DNA of 64,000 nucleotides from an uncultured Roseibium sp. (GTDB taxonomy: Bacteria; Pseudomonadota; Alphaproteobacteria; Rhizobiales; Stappiaceae). The stretch lies in NCBI RefSeq assembly GCF_947499295.1, contig NZ_CANMNP010000007.1:186001-250000 (forward strand), written 5' to 3'. Positions 26,657 through 36,194 of this stretch are shown one piece after another. The notes below the pieces were generated by a model. That model saw nothing but the letters and a program-made list of their open reading frames with translations. It made no database searches and was not told the origin of the DNA. A program made the position numbers and the translations under genes. How positions within the stretch are numbered: position 1 is the stretch's first letter; every line of letters starts with the position of its first letter.

Positions 26657-27673
26657 ATGGCACTCAGCTTGGAAAAAGAAACGCAGCCCTCCTCCGAGAT
26701 CAAAAACGAAAAAGAGGACCTTCCCCTTCGCTCGTTCGAAGAGGAAAACAAGGACTTGCGTGCAGAACTGGAAGACCTTCGCGTTCTTTATGAAGCGACG
26801 ATTGAGCATAGCGAGGCTATTGAAGACCAGCTTTCCGAGCAGTCAGAAAAACTCGAAGAGCTCTCCAGACAGCTGGCAAAATATTTGTCTCCTCAAGTCT
26901 ATCAGTCCATTTTCGAGGGTCGCCAGGAAGTCAAAATCGCCTCCACGCGCAAAAAACTGACTGTCTTTTTCTCCGATATCGCAGACTTTACTGAAACCGC
27001 TGACCGATTGGAGAGCGAAGAGCTCACAAGTGTCCTCAATCAATACCTGACCGAGATGTCCAGGATCGCGTTGAAGCATGGCGCGACGATCGACAAATAT
27101 GTAGGTGACGCCATCGTTATCTTCTTCGGTGATCCGGAAACGCGTGGGGTGACGGAAGACGCGCTTGCCTGCGTGAAGATGGCAATCGAGATGCGCGAAC
27201 GCATGTCTGAGCTGCAGGATGTCTGGCGGCAAGCTGGGATTTCCAATCCGCTCAAATGCCGGATGGGTATCCACACCGACTACTGTACCGTAGGCAACTT
27301 CGGCAGCGATGATCGCCTGGACTATACGATCATTGGTAGAGGCGTAAACATTGCATCAAGACTGGAAGCCCTGTCTGACCCAGGTTCAATCCTGATTTCC
27401 TTTGAAACCTACTCGCAAGTGAAACAACATGTTGCCTGTACAGGCCATGGCGACGTCACGGTTAAAGGCATTGCCTACCCGGTGAACACTTTCCAGGTGG
27501 TGGGATTGAAAGACAAATCAGCTGACACGCTTGGCGCAGATCTTTCGAAAATTTCCGAAAAGCTGAATGAGCTCGCATTTGACCTGCCGGAGGAATTGGA
27601 GCCGGGCGAGCGGGAAAAACTGATCAGGACACTGCAAAACGCAGTGGATCGGCTGAAGTCATCTGGCGAATGA
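26657..27673 (+). CDS. Class III adenylate cyclase with N-terminal coiled coil
   Basis: 338 residues. Residues ~10-80 are charged and heptad-like, ending LAKYLSPQVYQSIF, the usual lead into a soluble cyclase. The catalytic domain (~100-270) keeps both metal Asp residues (Asp107 in FFSDIADF, Asp151 in YVGDAIVIFFGDP), the adenine-selecting pair Lys147 and Asp222 (DYTIIGR) and transition-state residues Asn231 and Arg235 in NIASRLE. It should make cAMP from ATP as a dimer. No membrane helix or HAMP domain is present. The ATG at 26657 has no good ribosome-binding site, yet no other start codon exists in the frame, which opens at 26579. Confidence 0.88.
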   Translation: MALSLEKETQPSSEIKNEKEDLPLRSFEEENKDLRAELEDLRVLYEATIEHSEAIEDQLSEQSEKLEELSRQLAKYLSPQVYQSIFEGRQEVKIASTRKKLTVFFSDIADFTETADRLESEELTSVLNQYLTEMSRIALKHGATIDKYVGDAIVIFFGDPETRGVTEDALACVKMAIEMRERMSELQDVWRQAGISNPLKCRMGIHTDYCTVGNFGSDDRLDYTIIGRGVNIASRLEALSDPGSILISFETYSQVKQHVACTGHGDVTVKGIAYPVNTFQVVGLKDKSADTLGADLSKISEKLNELAFDLPEELEPGEREKLIRTLQNAVDRLKSSGE

Positions 27674-27698
27674 TCTGACCGCCACGGAGGTTGACAAA

Positions 27699-29003
27699 TC
27701 AACCACGGTCTTTTCTCAATTTGTCCCAGTATTCCAAACGCTTTTTGAGCTCACGTTCGAATCCACGTTGCGGCGGATCGTAGTAAGTCTGCCGCCCAAT
27801 TTTTTCAGGAAAGTAGTCCTGGCCGGAAAATCCATCTGGGGCGTCATGATCGTAGCTGTACCCCTCACCGTAGCCTTCTTCCTTCATCAGCTTGGTGGGT
27901 GCATTGAGGATGTGTTTGGGCGGAAGCAGCGAGCCGCTGGATTTGGCTGAACGCATTGCAGCTTTATAGGCGACATAAGCGCCGTTGGACTTTGGCGCTG
28001 TGGCGAGGTAGATGACAGCCTGTGCGAGAGCCAGTTCACCTTCTGGAGATCCCAGCATCTGATAGGCATCGCGGGCCGCATTCGCCTGTACCAGCGCATT
28101 GGGGTCTGCAAGACCGATGTCCTCCACCGCCATGCGGATCAAGCGCCGGGCAAGATACATGGGATCTTCGCCACCATCGAGCATACGGCAGAACCAGTAA
28201 AGCGAGGCGTCTGGATCCGACCCGCGCACCGATTTATGCAGCGCTGAGATCAGATTGTAGTGACCGTCCGCACTCTTGTCGTAGATCGGTGCGCGACGTT
28301 GCACAATCTGCTGCAAACGTTCCGCGTCGAAGACTTCATCTATATCGGCGGCCCGCCATACATCCTCAGCCAGGGTCAGTGCGGATCGGCCATCACCATC
28401 GGCCATGCGGATGAGCACTTGCCGGGCCTCTGCATCAAGCGGCAGGTCCTTATCTTCAGTCTCCTCCGCCCTGGTCAGAAGTTTTTCAATAGCATCGCCC
28501 GACAGGGACTGAAACGTCATGACATGCGAGCGCGACAGGAGCGCTGCGTTCAACTCAAATGAAGGGTTCTCGGTGGTGGCTCCGACCAGCGTAATCGTAC
28601 CGTCTTCCATGACAGGCAGAAAACTGTCCTGTTGGGCACGATTGAAGCGATGGATCTCGTCCACGAACAAAAGCGTCGCGCGTCCGCCCATGCGCCGTGC
28701 CCTGGCAGCCTCGAAGACTTTCTTCAGTTCAGAAACACCGGAGAAGATCGCAGAGATCTGTTCAAAGGCAAGATCAGTCTCGTTGGCCAACAGGCGTGCA
28801 ATTGTGGTTTTGCCTGTCCCTGGAGGTCCCCAGAATATCAGTGACCCAAGCGTGCGCGTCTTGAGCATCCTGGACAACGTGCCCTCAGGACCCAGCAAGT
28901 GATCCTGGCCGACAACATCTGCCAGCTTTGCTGGACGCATTCTGTCGGCCAAAGGGCGTGGGCCGGACTGTGCCAGACCCGAAGCTTCGAACAGATCGCT
29001 CAA
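27699..29003 (-). CDS. rarA: Replication-associated recombination protein RarA (MgsA)
   Basis: 434 residues of the clamp-loader AAA+ type: MRPAKLADVVGQDHLLG, Walker A GPPGTGKTT near residue 60, Walker B LLFVDEIHRFNRAQQD, sensor 1 VGATTENPSF, then a C-terminal tetramerisation domain with PPKHILNAPTKLMKEEGYG. RarA acts at stalled replication forks and during recombination. It starts just eight bases after degQ on the same strand, so both are likely co-transcribed. Confidence 0.95.
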   Translation of the reverse strand: MSDLFEASGLAQSGPRPLADRMRPAKLADVVGQDHLLGPEGTLSRMLKTRTLGSLIFWGPPGTGKTTIARLLANETDLAFEQISAIFSGVSELKKVFEAARARRMGGRATLLFVDEIHRFNRAQQDSFLPVMEDGTITLVGATTENPSFELNAALLSRSHVMTFQSLSGDAIEKLLTRAEETEDKDLPLDAEARQVLIRMADGDGRSALTLAEDVWRAADIDEVFDAERLQQIVQRRAPIYDKSADGHYNLISALHKSVRGSDPDASLYWFCRMLDGGEDPMYLARRLIRMAVEDIGLADPNALVQANAARDAYQMLGSPEGELALAQAVIYLATAPKSNGAYVAYKAAMRSAKSSGSLLPPKHILNAPTKLMKEEGYGEGYSYDHDAPDGFSGQDYFPEKIGRQTYYDPPQRGFERELKKRLEYWDKLRKDRG

Positions 29004-29011
29004 TAGGACGT

Positions 29012-30472
29012 TTACCTCAAGATAAGCTGGGACACCTTGCCATCGCGTTCGATCTCAAGCCGCCAAACCCGCGGGGGTGTTTTGGTCACGGTTTCCAGCA
29101 TCCGCGTGCTTTCAACAACCTGCTCGTTGATGCCGCGAACGACATCTCCGGGACGCAAGCCCACCTGATTTGCTGTGCTTCCCCGCCGCACGGCGGTGAT
29201 CACCACACCCTCAAAGACACCTTCCAAGCCGATTTCAGTCGAGACGGCTGGGGAAAGGTTCATGACTGTTGCCCCTTCGAACGGCGAAAACTCGACGAGC
29301 TCTCGCGTATCCCGCGGCACTGTCTCCGGAGCCGGCACAAGGGATATTGGCAAGGCTATTTCCTTGCCGCCACGGATAATCATGAACTCGGTTTCATCAC
29401 CAATCATCTTGGTCGCAAAGCGATAGCCGAAGGAATTCGGATCGGTGACCTCCTTGCCGCCAATGGCGACAACGAGGTCACTCACTTGCAGCCCTGCATC
29501 CTGTGCCGGCGACTCGTCGAAAACGGCGGTCACCAATACTCCGCGCGGACGATCGAGTGACAGAGCTTCGGCAATCTCCGAATTGACCATCTGTACGGTC
29601 GCGCCGAGCCAGGGCCGTTGGACCTTGCCGCCTTGATCAGCTGCACGCGCAACGAACCTTGCCATATGGGCAGGGATCGCAAAACCAATTCCGTTGGAAC
29701 CGCCAGAGCGGGAGAAAATAGCGGTGTTGATCCCGACAAGCTTCCCTTCCATATCCACCAGCGCTCCACCGGAATTGCCCGGATTGATCGCGGCATCCGT
29801 CTGGATGAAAAACTGGAAATCTGTAACACCGACCTGGGTGCGGGCCGTCGCAGACACGATGCCCTGTGTCACGGTCTGCCCGACCCCGAAAGGGTTGCCG
29901 ATGGCAAGCACAATATCTCCAACCTCGAGACTGTCGGACTCGGCAAAGGTCGTATGATCAAAGGGGCCCTCGCCCTTTATCTTTAAAACTGCAAGATCGG
30001 TTCGTTCATCCAGCAAAACGATTTCCGCATCGAATTCGCGCCTGTCACTAAGTGCGACGCGGACTTCATCTGCATCCTTGATGACATGATGATTGGTGAT
30101 GACGGTTCCGTCCCGGCTGATGATCACGCCGGACCCGAGGGAGGATTCCACACGCTCGCGCGGACGATCAAAACCACCACCGCCCGGCTGGCCGAAAAAT
30201 CGCCTGAAAAAAGGGTCGTCAAAGAACGGTGATACACGCCGCTGCTGTACGACCTTGCGACTGGCATAGACGTTGACGACGGCCGGAGCGACGTTTTTCA
30301 CAATCGGTGCGAAAGACAGCTTTATCTGCGTTTCGCTTTGTGGAACCAGCCTGAGGTCAGCGGGTGTTGTCGGTGTGGTCTGGGCGAATGCGCTCACAGA
30401 CCAAAGGCCCAAAAACCCTGTCAGAACTAAGCACAACAGTCTTGTCGTTTTAAAGGTTTGTGCCAGGCGCAT
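29012..30472 (-). CDS. DegQ/DegP-family periplasmic serine endoprotease (HtrA)
   Basis: 486 residues: signal peptide (hydrophobic ~11-28, cut after SAFA), trypsin-like protease with His129 in ITNHHVIK, Asp159 in RTDLAVLK and Ser234 in INPGNSGGAL, then two PDZ domains (~280-370 and ~400-480, the second starting near VFEGVVITAVRRGS). A Phe-rich loop (DDPFFRRFFGQPGGGG) lies before the protease, as in DegP/DegQ LA loops. It degrades or refolds damaged envelope proteins. Position between rplQ and rarA is typical for Rhizobiales, except that a chemoreceptor gene has come between. Confidence 0.93.
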   Translation of the reverse strand: MRLAQTFKTTRLLCLVLTGFLGLWSVSAFAQTTPTTPADLRLVPQSETQIKLSFAPIVKNVAPAVVNVYASRKVVQQRRVSPFFDDPFFRRFFGQPGGGGFDRPRERVESSLGSGVIISRDGTVITNHHVIKDADEVRVALSDRREFDAEIVLLDERTDLAVLKIKGEGPFDHTTFAESDSLEVGDIVLAIGNPFGVGQTVTQGIVSATARTQVGVTDFQFFIQTDAAINPGNSGGALVDMEGKLVGINTAIFSRSGGSNGIGFAIPAHMARFVARAADQGGKVQRPWLGATVQMVNSEIAEALSLDRPRGVLVTAVFDESPAQDAGLQVSDLVVAIGGKEVTDPNSFGYRFATKMIGDETEFMIIRGGKEIALPISLVPAPETVPRDTRELVEFSPFEGATVMNLSPAVSTEIGLEGVFEGVVITAVRRGSTANQVGLRPGDVVRGINEQVVESTRMLETVTKTPPRVWRLEIERDGKVSQLILR

Positions 30473-30555
30473 GCCATGCCCTCATTTCGAATCTCGTCAG
30501 GTTGAATGCCGATACATGGCAGATAGGGTGGAACAGAGGCAAATACAAAAGCAAA

Positions 30556-30586
30556 AAGCCGCCGGAAATCCGGCGGCTTTCGATCA
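30556..30586 (-). terminator. Intrinsic terminator after the chemoreceptor gene
   Basis: On the minus strand AAGCCGCCGGA, loop, TCCGGCGGCTT is followed by TTTGCTTTTG. The stem is strong and sits 16 bases after the MCP stop codon. Confidence 0.85.
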
Positions 30587-30601
30587 AAATACAGTGTTTG
30601 A

Positions 30602-32779
30602 TCAGGCAGAACGAACCTGATCAAGGAAGCTGCGGACTTCGGTGTCCAGCTGCTCAGCCTCCGAGGCCATGTCGCCAGCTTCATCTGTGAAGTTCTGAGC
30701 GGCCATGTTTGTGTCGTTGGAGAGTGAGGCAACGTTTCGAATGTCCTCAACCACCTTGGATGTTCCACCAGCTGCACGTTGCGTATTCTCTGCAATGCCT
30801 TGCGTCGCATAGCTTTGCTCGGTCACCGCAGCCGCAACTTCACTGACTGATTGCGTGATGTCGTCAATCGTTTTTTGAATATCGCCGATTGCTCCAACGG
30901 CATCATCCGTCGCTCCGCGGATCGCATCGATCTGCTGCTGGATTTCACCGGTCGCCTTGCCTGTCTGGGCGGCAAGGTCCTTGACTTCGGATGCCACGAC
31001 CGCAAAGCCCTTGCCCGCCTCACCGGCGCGCGCGGCCTCGATAGTCGCGTTCAGAGCCAGCAGGTTGGTTTGGTCTGCGATGTCAGAGATGAGCGTGACC
31101 ACTTCTCCAATCCGATTCGCAGCTTCGGCAAGCGACCTAACGGTCTCGTTGGTGGTCTCCGCGCGCTTTGTCGCTTCAGCAGCCACACCGGACGACCGTT
31201 CAATCAGAGTGGAGATTTCCTGGATCGAACTGGAAAGCTGATCGGATGCAGCTGCAATCGATTCCACTTCGGCGAGCGTGCCTTCTGACATCTCCGCAGC
31301 ATTGGTGGAAGTTTCTCCGGCGCTATCAGTCATGCTGCGCATGTTGTTGGCACTTTCACGGAGCTTCGTTGCAGAACGGGCAACCTTGTCGACCACAGTG
31401 CCGACAGTCGCTTCGAAGTCACCAGCCAGACTTGCAAGCATTTCCTGGCGCTGCGCTGCCTGACGTTGAGCTTCGTCGGCTTCTTCTGAAGCCCTCCGTT
31501 CGTTTTCGTCTGCTGCATTCTGACGGATTTGCAGGACGGCTCGGCCGATATCGCCAATTTCGTCCTTGCGTTTCGCTGCCTTGATTTCAGCACCAAGATC
31601 ACCGGAGGCAATCGCATTGAGAGCACCAACCAGTGTGGTCAGCGGTCCAGTGATCGAACGGGAGAAGAACAGTGCGATGACGGCGGCAACCGCAATGGTC
31701 ACCAAGGACCAAATGAACATTTGATCGCGCATGTTGGTGACTGCAGAAAGCGTCTCTTCAACGCTCTTTTCTGCAACGATTGCCCAGTTCTGGCCCTGGA
31801 AGGACAGCGGCCGTGCGACCATAAGATCCGCAACGCCGTCAGCACCGGTTACGATATCGGCAGCTTCCGAGCCGTTTGCCGCTTCACGAGCCGGAGCTGC
31901 ATCCACAGTTGCGCTCAAAGCAGTCGGCGAACCGGCAAGTGGCATATCACTGAGAACCAGCCCGTCCTCATCGATGACGTAAACCTGGCCTGTGTTGCCA
32001 AGATCTTCGCGCCCTGCAACGATCTTGTTCAAGAACTTGGTGTTCAACCGGACGACAGCCACGCCGTTCAGACTGACGGACCCGAAGGAATTCATATAGA
32101 CCGGAGAAGCAAGAAACAGCGTCCCTTCGCTACCAGCAGGGCCATAAGCTTCAAACCCCGTTGCGGCGACTTTGCCCTCTTCAAGCTCTTTTGCAGCGTT
32201 GAAGACAGCTTCAAGACCCGTTCCGTCGGCAGCACTTCCTTCGCCCAGTTTTGAAAGGAATTCATCCCCTTTGGTGACGGAGTAAAGAATGAGGCCTGAA
32301 GGATCAATCAGATAGACATCTGCATATCCGCCGTTTTTCCAGACATTGTAAAAGGCCGGATGCGCTTCCGAGTGACGCCAGGCATACATGGTCTTTTGCT
32401 CGGCACCGGTCAGCTGGGCACGCTCTTCAGCTGACTGCGGAGCGTGGAAAAGGCTCAGAATCTCTTCTTTTTCCTTTTCAAGGTTCATGGTCGCATTGCC
32501 AAGGTTGCTGATGGGGTCAGCGACGCTGGAGGCAAGATTGACAATTTCCGCATCGACGGTGTCCAGCTTCGCGTCGAGCAGTGCTGACCTGGCTGTGATA
32601 ACCATTCCAAGTTCAGCTTCAGCTGCTTTCTGCAGACCGTCTTTACCGGTCATATAACCGATCACACCAACCGCTGCACAGGCAGCGACAGTGATCACAA
32701 TCATCAATGCAGGAATGACAAAGGAAAGACGAAGAGAAGGCCCAGCCTTCTTCGATCCCGATTTCTTGTTGCCGATCAC
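30602..32779 (-). CDS. Methyl-accepting chemotaxis protein with periplasmic Cache-type sensor
   Basis: About 725 residues from a GTG at 32779 that has GGGGAGA six bases upstream. A longer frame to 32863 would overlap a TATAAT promoter box and is rejected. Order: first membrane helix (LSFVIPALMIVITV), a periplasmic sensor of ~330 residues with dCache-like features (GNTGQVYVIDEDGLVLSD), second helix (FIWSLVTIAVAAVIALFF), HAMP domain, and the cytoplasmic signalling coil with hairpin tip AGEAGKGFAVVASEVKDLA. No NWETF-type CheR tether is at the C-terminus. The ligand is unknown. No other chemotaxis gene is nearby. Confidence 0.9.
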   Translation of the reverse strand: MIGNKKSGSKKAGPSLRLSFVIPALMIVITVAACAAVGVIGYMTGKDGLQKAAEAELGMVITARSALLDAKLDTVDAEIVNLASSVADPISNLGNATMNLEKEKEEILSLFHAPQSAEERAQLTGAEQKTMYAWRHSEAHPAFYNVWKNGGYADVYLIDPSGLILYSVTKGDEFLSKLGEGSAADGTGLEAVFNAAKELEEGKVAATGFEAYGPAGSEGTLFLASPVYMNSFGSVSLNGVAVVRLNTKFLNKIVAGREDLGNTGQVYVIDEDGLVLSDMPLAGSPTALSATVDAAPAREAANGSEAADIVTGADGVADLMVARPLSFQGQNWAIVAEKSVEETLSAVTNMRDQMFIWSLVTIAVAAVIALFFSRSITGPLTTLVGALNAIASGDLGAEIKAAKRKDEIGDIGRAVLQIRQNAADENERRASEEADEAQRQAAQRQEMLASLAGDFEATVGTVVDKVARSATKLRESANNMRSMTDSAGETSTNAAEMSEGTLAEVESIAAASDQLSSSIQEISTLIERSSGVAAEATKRAETTNETVRSLAEAANRIGEVVTLISDIADQTNLLALNATIEAARAGEAGKGFAVVASEVKDLAAQTGKATGEIQQQIDAIRGATDDAVGAIGDIQKTIDDITQSVSEVAAAVTEQSYATQGIAENTQRAAGGTSKVVEDIRNVASLSNDTNMAAQNFTDEAGDMASEAEQLDTEVRSFLDQVRSA

Positions 32780-32862
32780 AATAATTCTCCCCAGCCCCGA
32801 ATCCATCTCCAGGAGGCTGAGGAAAGATAGGCTTGAGTTTCTTAAATCATTGATAATCGGCA

Positions 32863-32891
32863 ATTATACTATTTGCAGGCTGCAGAAAAGT
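32863..32891 (-). promoter_or_regulatory. Candidate promoter of the chemoreceptor gene
   Basis: A perfect TATAAT at 32863-32868 with a weak -35 (ACTTTT at 17 bases). It predicts a ~75-base 5' leader to the GTG start at 32779. Confidence 0.4.
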
Positions 32892-32913
32892 ATTTGAAGA
32901 TGTTTCATTTAAA

Positions 32914-32940
32914 GAAAAAGGCGGGCCAATGCCCGCCTTT
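32914..32940 (-). terminator. Intrinsic terminator of the ribosomal gene run (after rplQ)
   Basis: On the minus strand AAAGGCGGGC, loop ATTG, GCCCGCCTTT followed by TTCTTT. It lies 25 bases after the rplQ stop and ends the alpha operon. Confidence 0.88.
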
Positions 32941-32964
32941 CAGTATTCGCCATGAAAACCCAAC

Positions 32965-33390
32965 TTACGCTGCGTTTTCAGTTGCTTCTTCTGCTTCAGC
33001 GCGAGCACGGTCGTCTGCACCGCGCGCTTCCGGATCCCGGTCGACGAGCTCGATGACTGCCATCGGAGCATTGTCACCATAGCGGAAACCGGCTTTCAAA
33101 ACGCGGGAATACCCCCCGTTGCGATCCTTGTAACGCTCGCCAAGCGTCTCAAACAGCTTGGCAACCATGGCTGTATCGCGGATCTGCGAGATAGCCTGGC
33201 GGCGTGCATGAAGATCACCGCGCTTGCCCAGGGTGATGAGCTTGTCGATAATCGGCTTCATTTCTTTGGCCTTCGGCAGGGTCGTGACGATCTGCTCGTG
33301 CTTGATCAGCGACGCTGCCATGTTTGCGAACATAGCCTTGCGGTGGCTAGAAGTCCGATTGAGCTTGCGGCCGGCTTTACCGTGGCGCAT
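32965..33390 (-). CDS. rplQ: 50S ribosomal protein L17
   Basis: 141 residues, starts [20 protein letters not shown], the invariant L17 N-terminus, with the globular domain followed by an alphaproteobacterial acidic/Ala-rich tail ([13 protein letters not shown]). L17 lies near the exit of the peptide tunnel. Last gene of the alpha operon, 85 bases after rpoA. Confidence 0.97.
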   Translation of the reverse strand: MRHGKAGRKLNRTSSHRKAMFANMAASLIKHEQIVTTLPKAKEMKPIIDKLITLGKRGDLHARRQAISQIRDTAMVAKLFETLGERYKDRNGGYSRVLKAGFRYGDNAPMAVIELVDRDPEARGADDRARAEAEEATENAA

Positions 33391-33475
33391 GGCCCTCTCC
33401 TTTTTCTATCGGGAAGTCTGCTCTGTTTCTGTCAAGAGCACTTGCCCGGTGGTTCCCTAAAGGACGCTTGCGCCC

Positions 33476-34498
33476 TTAATACTGATGGTCTTCGTAGCGC
33501 TTGGCGAGATCGTCGATGTTCTCAGGCGGCCAGTTGGCAACTTCCATGCCGAGATGGAGACCCATCTGAGCGAGAACTTCTTTGATTTCGTTGAGCGACT
33601 TGCGGCCGAAATTCGGTGTCCGCAGCATTTCCGCTTCGGTCTTCTGAATGAGATCGCCAATATACACGATATTGTCGTTCTTCAGGCAGTTTGCAGACCG
33701 GACAGACAGCTCCAGCTCGTCGACTTTCTTCAATAGCGCCGGGTTGAAAGCCAGTTCCGGGACAGTGTCCTCGGCGACTTCGCGTTGCGGCTCTTCAAAG
33801 TTGACGAAGATGGAAAGCTGATCCTGCAGAATACGCGCTGCGAAAGCCACGGCATCATCCGGCTTGACGGAACCATCGGTTTCGACGGTCAGGGTCAGCT
33901 TGTCATAGTCAAGAACCTGGCCTTCACGGGTGTTTTCCACCTTGTAGGAGACCTTCTTGACCGGTGAGTAAAGACTGTCGACCGGGATCAATCCGATCGG
34001 AGCATCTTCCGGCCGGTTGCGGTCGGAAGAATGGTAGCCTTTACCGGTGTTGACGGTGAATTCCATGCGGATTTCAGCGCCTTCGTCGAGTGTGCAGAGA
34101 ACCAGTTCCGGGTTGAGCACTTCTACGTCGCCGACTGTCTGAATATCACCAGCTGTCACAACACCTGGACCCTGCTTGCGCACAACCATGCGCTTGGGAC
34201 CTTCGCCTTCCATGCGGATGGCGATTTCCTTGATGTTGAGTACGATGTCGGTGACATCTTCCCGGACACCCGGGATCGACGAGAACTCATGCAGAACGCC
34301 GTCGATCTGAACCGCTGTTACCGCCGCCCCTTGCAGGGAAGACAGAAGAATACGGCGCAGGGCGTTGCCCAGTGTCAGGCCGTAGCCACGCTCGAGCGGC
34401 TCGGCAACAACCGTTGCCAAGAAGCGCGGATCATCACCCGGCTTGATCTCGAGTTTGGTCGGCTTGATCAGTTCCTGCCAATTTTTTTGAATGGTCAC
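33476..34498 (-). CDS. rpoA: RNA polymerase alpha subunit
   Basis: 340 residues. The N-terminal dimerisation domain (~1-235) includes [20 protein letters not shown], which nucleates core assembly. After a linker, the C-terminal domain carries [16 protein letters not shown] and [19 protein letters not shown], the UP-element and activator contact surface. The linker region is of usual alphaproteobacterial length. It sits between rpsK and rplQ as expected. Confidence 0.97.
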   Translation of the reverse strand: MTIQKNWQELIKPTKLEIKPGDDPRFLATVVAEPLERGYGLTLGNALRRILLSSLQGAAVTAVQIDGVLHEFSSIPGVREDVTDIVLNIKEIAIRMEGEGPKRMVVRKQGPGVVTAGDIQTVGDVEVLNPELVLCTLDEGAEIRMEFTVNTGKGYHSSDRNRPEDAPIGLIPVDSLYSPVKKVSYKVENTREGQVLDYDKLTLTVETDGSVKPDDAVAFAARILQDQLSIFVNFEEPQREVAEDTVPELAFNPALLKKVDELELSVRSANCLKNDNIVYIGDLIQKTEAEMLRTPNFGRKSLNEIKEVLAQMGLHLGMEVANWPPENIDDLAKRYEDHQY

Positions 34499-34587
34499 GT
34501 TTGCGTCCCTTCGGCTATCCCGCCCGGCTCTGCGGCCAGGCTATTCTTTGCCATTTGGAGAAACAGGTACCTAAGACTGAATAAGCC

Positions 34588-34977
34588 TTAGACGCGGCGG
34601 CGCTTGCGCGGACGGCAGCCATTGTGCGGTATCGGCGTCACGTCACGGATGGACGTGATCAGGAAACCGGCGGCTTGCAGTGCACGCAGAGCGGATTCAC
34701 GGCCGGAACCCGGACCGCGCACTTCAACTTCGAGAGTGCGCATGCCGTGCTCGGCAGCTTTCTTCGCAGCATCTTCAGCAGCAACCTGAGCCGCATACGG
34801 CGTGGACTTACGAGAGCCCTTGAAGCCAAGCGCACCAGCGGAAGACCAGGAAATAGCATTGCCCTGGGCGTCCGTGATCGTGATCATCGTGTTGTTGAAT
34901 GTCGAGTTCACATGCGCAACGCCAGACGAGATGTTCTTGCGTTCGCGGCGACGCACGCGCGTCGTATCTTTAGCCAT
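34588..34977 (-). CDS. rpsK: 30S ribosomal protein S11
   Basis: 129 residues, start [20 protein letters not shown]. Conserved [13 protein letters not shown] and the C-terminal [11 protein letters not shown] are present. Platform protein of the 30S subunit contacting mRNA upstream of the P site. 71 bases after rpsM. Confidence 0.97.
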   Translation of the reverse strand: MAKDTTRVRRRERKNISSGVAHVNSTFNNTMITITDAQGNAISWSSAGALGFKGSRKSTPYAAQVAAEDAAKKAAEHGMRTLEVEVRGPGSGRESALRALQAAGFLITSIRDVTPIPHNGCRPRKRRRV

Positions 34978-35048
34978 TTTGTTGTCCTTGTTTTGATCTC
35001 GTCACTGCCGTAATGCCGGCAGCTCCACCACCAATCGCGGAGTGTTGA

Positions 35049-35417
35049 TTATTTCTTCTTACCTGCGATCGGTTTCGCCGGACCCTTGCGGGTACGTGCG
35101 TTTGTATGCGTCCGCTGACCGCGAACCGGCAGGCCGCGGCGGTGACGCAGGCCGCGGTAGCAGCCAAGATCCATCAGACGCTTGATGTTCATTGCAGTGT
35201 CACGGCGAAGGTCACCTTCAACCATGTAGTCACGGTCGATGGTTTCGCGGATCTGCAGAACTTCTGCGTCGGAGAGTTCATTCACACGGCGGGAAGCGTC
35301 GATGTTGTTTTTTTCAACGATTTCCTGGGCAAATTTTTTGCCAATGCCATGAATGTACTGAAGCGCGATGACAACGCGCTTGTTCGTCGGGATGTTAACG
35401 CCAGCAATACGTGCCAC
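35049..35417 (-). CDS. rpsM: 30S ribosomal protein S13
   Basis: 122 residues from a GTG at 35417 (translation [20 protein letters not shown] six bases upstream). A longer open frame to 35567 runs through a terminator-like hairpin and is not coding. The C-terminal basic tail ([20 protein letters not shown]) contacts the P-site tRNA. S13 forms the head bridge with L5. It begins the alpha operon, separated from adk by 180 bases. Confidence 0.96.
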   Translation of the reverse strand: MARIAGVNIPTNKRVVIALQYIHGIGKKFAQEIVEKNNIDASRRVNELSDAEVLQIRETIDRDYMVEGDLRRDTAMNIKRLMDLGCYRGLRHRRGLPVRGQRTHTNARTRKGPAKPIAGKKK

Positions 35418-35506
35418 GTTTGTCTCCATGTTAAGCGGCAGAACCTGAGGCGCCGTCCGCAGTGGGTAGTGCCCGCGTCCGGTGGAGTCCGGCCCTTGCG
35501 GGTATG

Positions 35507-35529
35507 AAAATGCCGGGGTGGCCCCGGCA
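35507..35529 (-). terminator. Terminator-like hairpin between adk and rpsM
   Basis: On the minus strand TGCCGGGG, loop CCA, CCCCGGCA, then TTTTC. Eight perfect pairs, six of them GC. It could end the spc transcript or attenuate read-through into rpsM; the 90 bases that follow would form the rpsM leader. Confidence 0.6.
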
Positions 35530-35597
35530 CAGAGAATGCCGGTCCCACGTCCATGGAACCGGCTCAACTGTAAGATAGAGCGCGTCGTTTACCGGCT

Positions 35598-36194
35598 CTA
35601 AACCCTTTCGTCAAGACCTTGAAGTACGGAATCTATAGACGCTGCAACTTCTTCAATGGATTGCATTCCATCGATGACATGAAGAAGGCCTGTCTTCTCG
35701 TAATAAGGCACAACAACGGCGGTATCGCGGTTATATGCTTCGAGCCTTTGCTTGAAGACAATCGGATCATCATCCTTGCGAACCGGCTCGCCGGCTGCTT
35801 TGGCATCTTCAGCACGTTTTACGATACGATCAACGAGTTTGGTCTGGTCGACACGCAGCTCAATGACGGCATCCACTTTGTAGCTGCCTGCCTGGAGCAT
35901 TTCATCAAGCGCCTCAGCCTGGGCGACGGTGCGCGGGAAGCCGTCAAGAATGAAACCATTCTTGGCATCGTCTTCTGCGATCCGGTCGCGGATAATTCCG
36001 ACGACAATCTCGTCAGAGACGAGCCCGCCGGAATCCATCACTTCCTTGGCTTTGAGGCCGACCGGGGTCTGGGCAGCTACGGCGGCCCGAAGCATGTCTC
36101 CTGTGGAGAGCTGCGGTATGCCGTATTTTTCAACAAGCCGAATGGCCTGCGTTCCCTTCCCCGCTCCTGGCGGTCCTACCAGAATTAGCCTCAT
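35598..36194 (-). CDS. adk: Adenylate kinase (short-LID form)
   Basis: 198 residues. P-loop [11 protein letters not shown] at the N-terminus, AMP-binding [26 protein letters not shown], and a short LID ([13 protein letters not shown]) without the zinc-finger insert, the form common in alphaproteobacteria. Balances ATP, ADP and AMP. Overlaps the secY stop by four bases (ATGA), so translation is coupled. Confidence 0.97.
   Translation of the reverse strand: MRLILVGPPGAGKGTQAIRLVEKYGIPQLSTGDMLRAAVAAQTPVGLKAKEVMDSGGLVSDEIVVGIIRDRIAEDDAKNGFILDGFPRTVAQAEALDEMLQAGSYKVDAVIELRVDQTKLVDRIVKRAEDAKAAGEPVRKDDDPIVFKQRLEAYNRDTAVVVPYYEKTGLLHVIDGMQSIEEVAASIDSVLQGLDERV

Noticed and set aside
35418..35567. N-terminal extension of S13
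   Set aside because: It would read through a strong hairpin with a T run, and the standard S13 start with a ribosome-binding site is at 35417.
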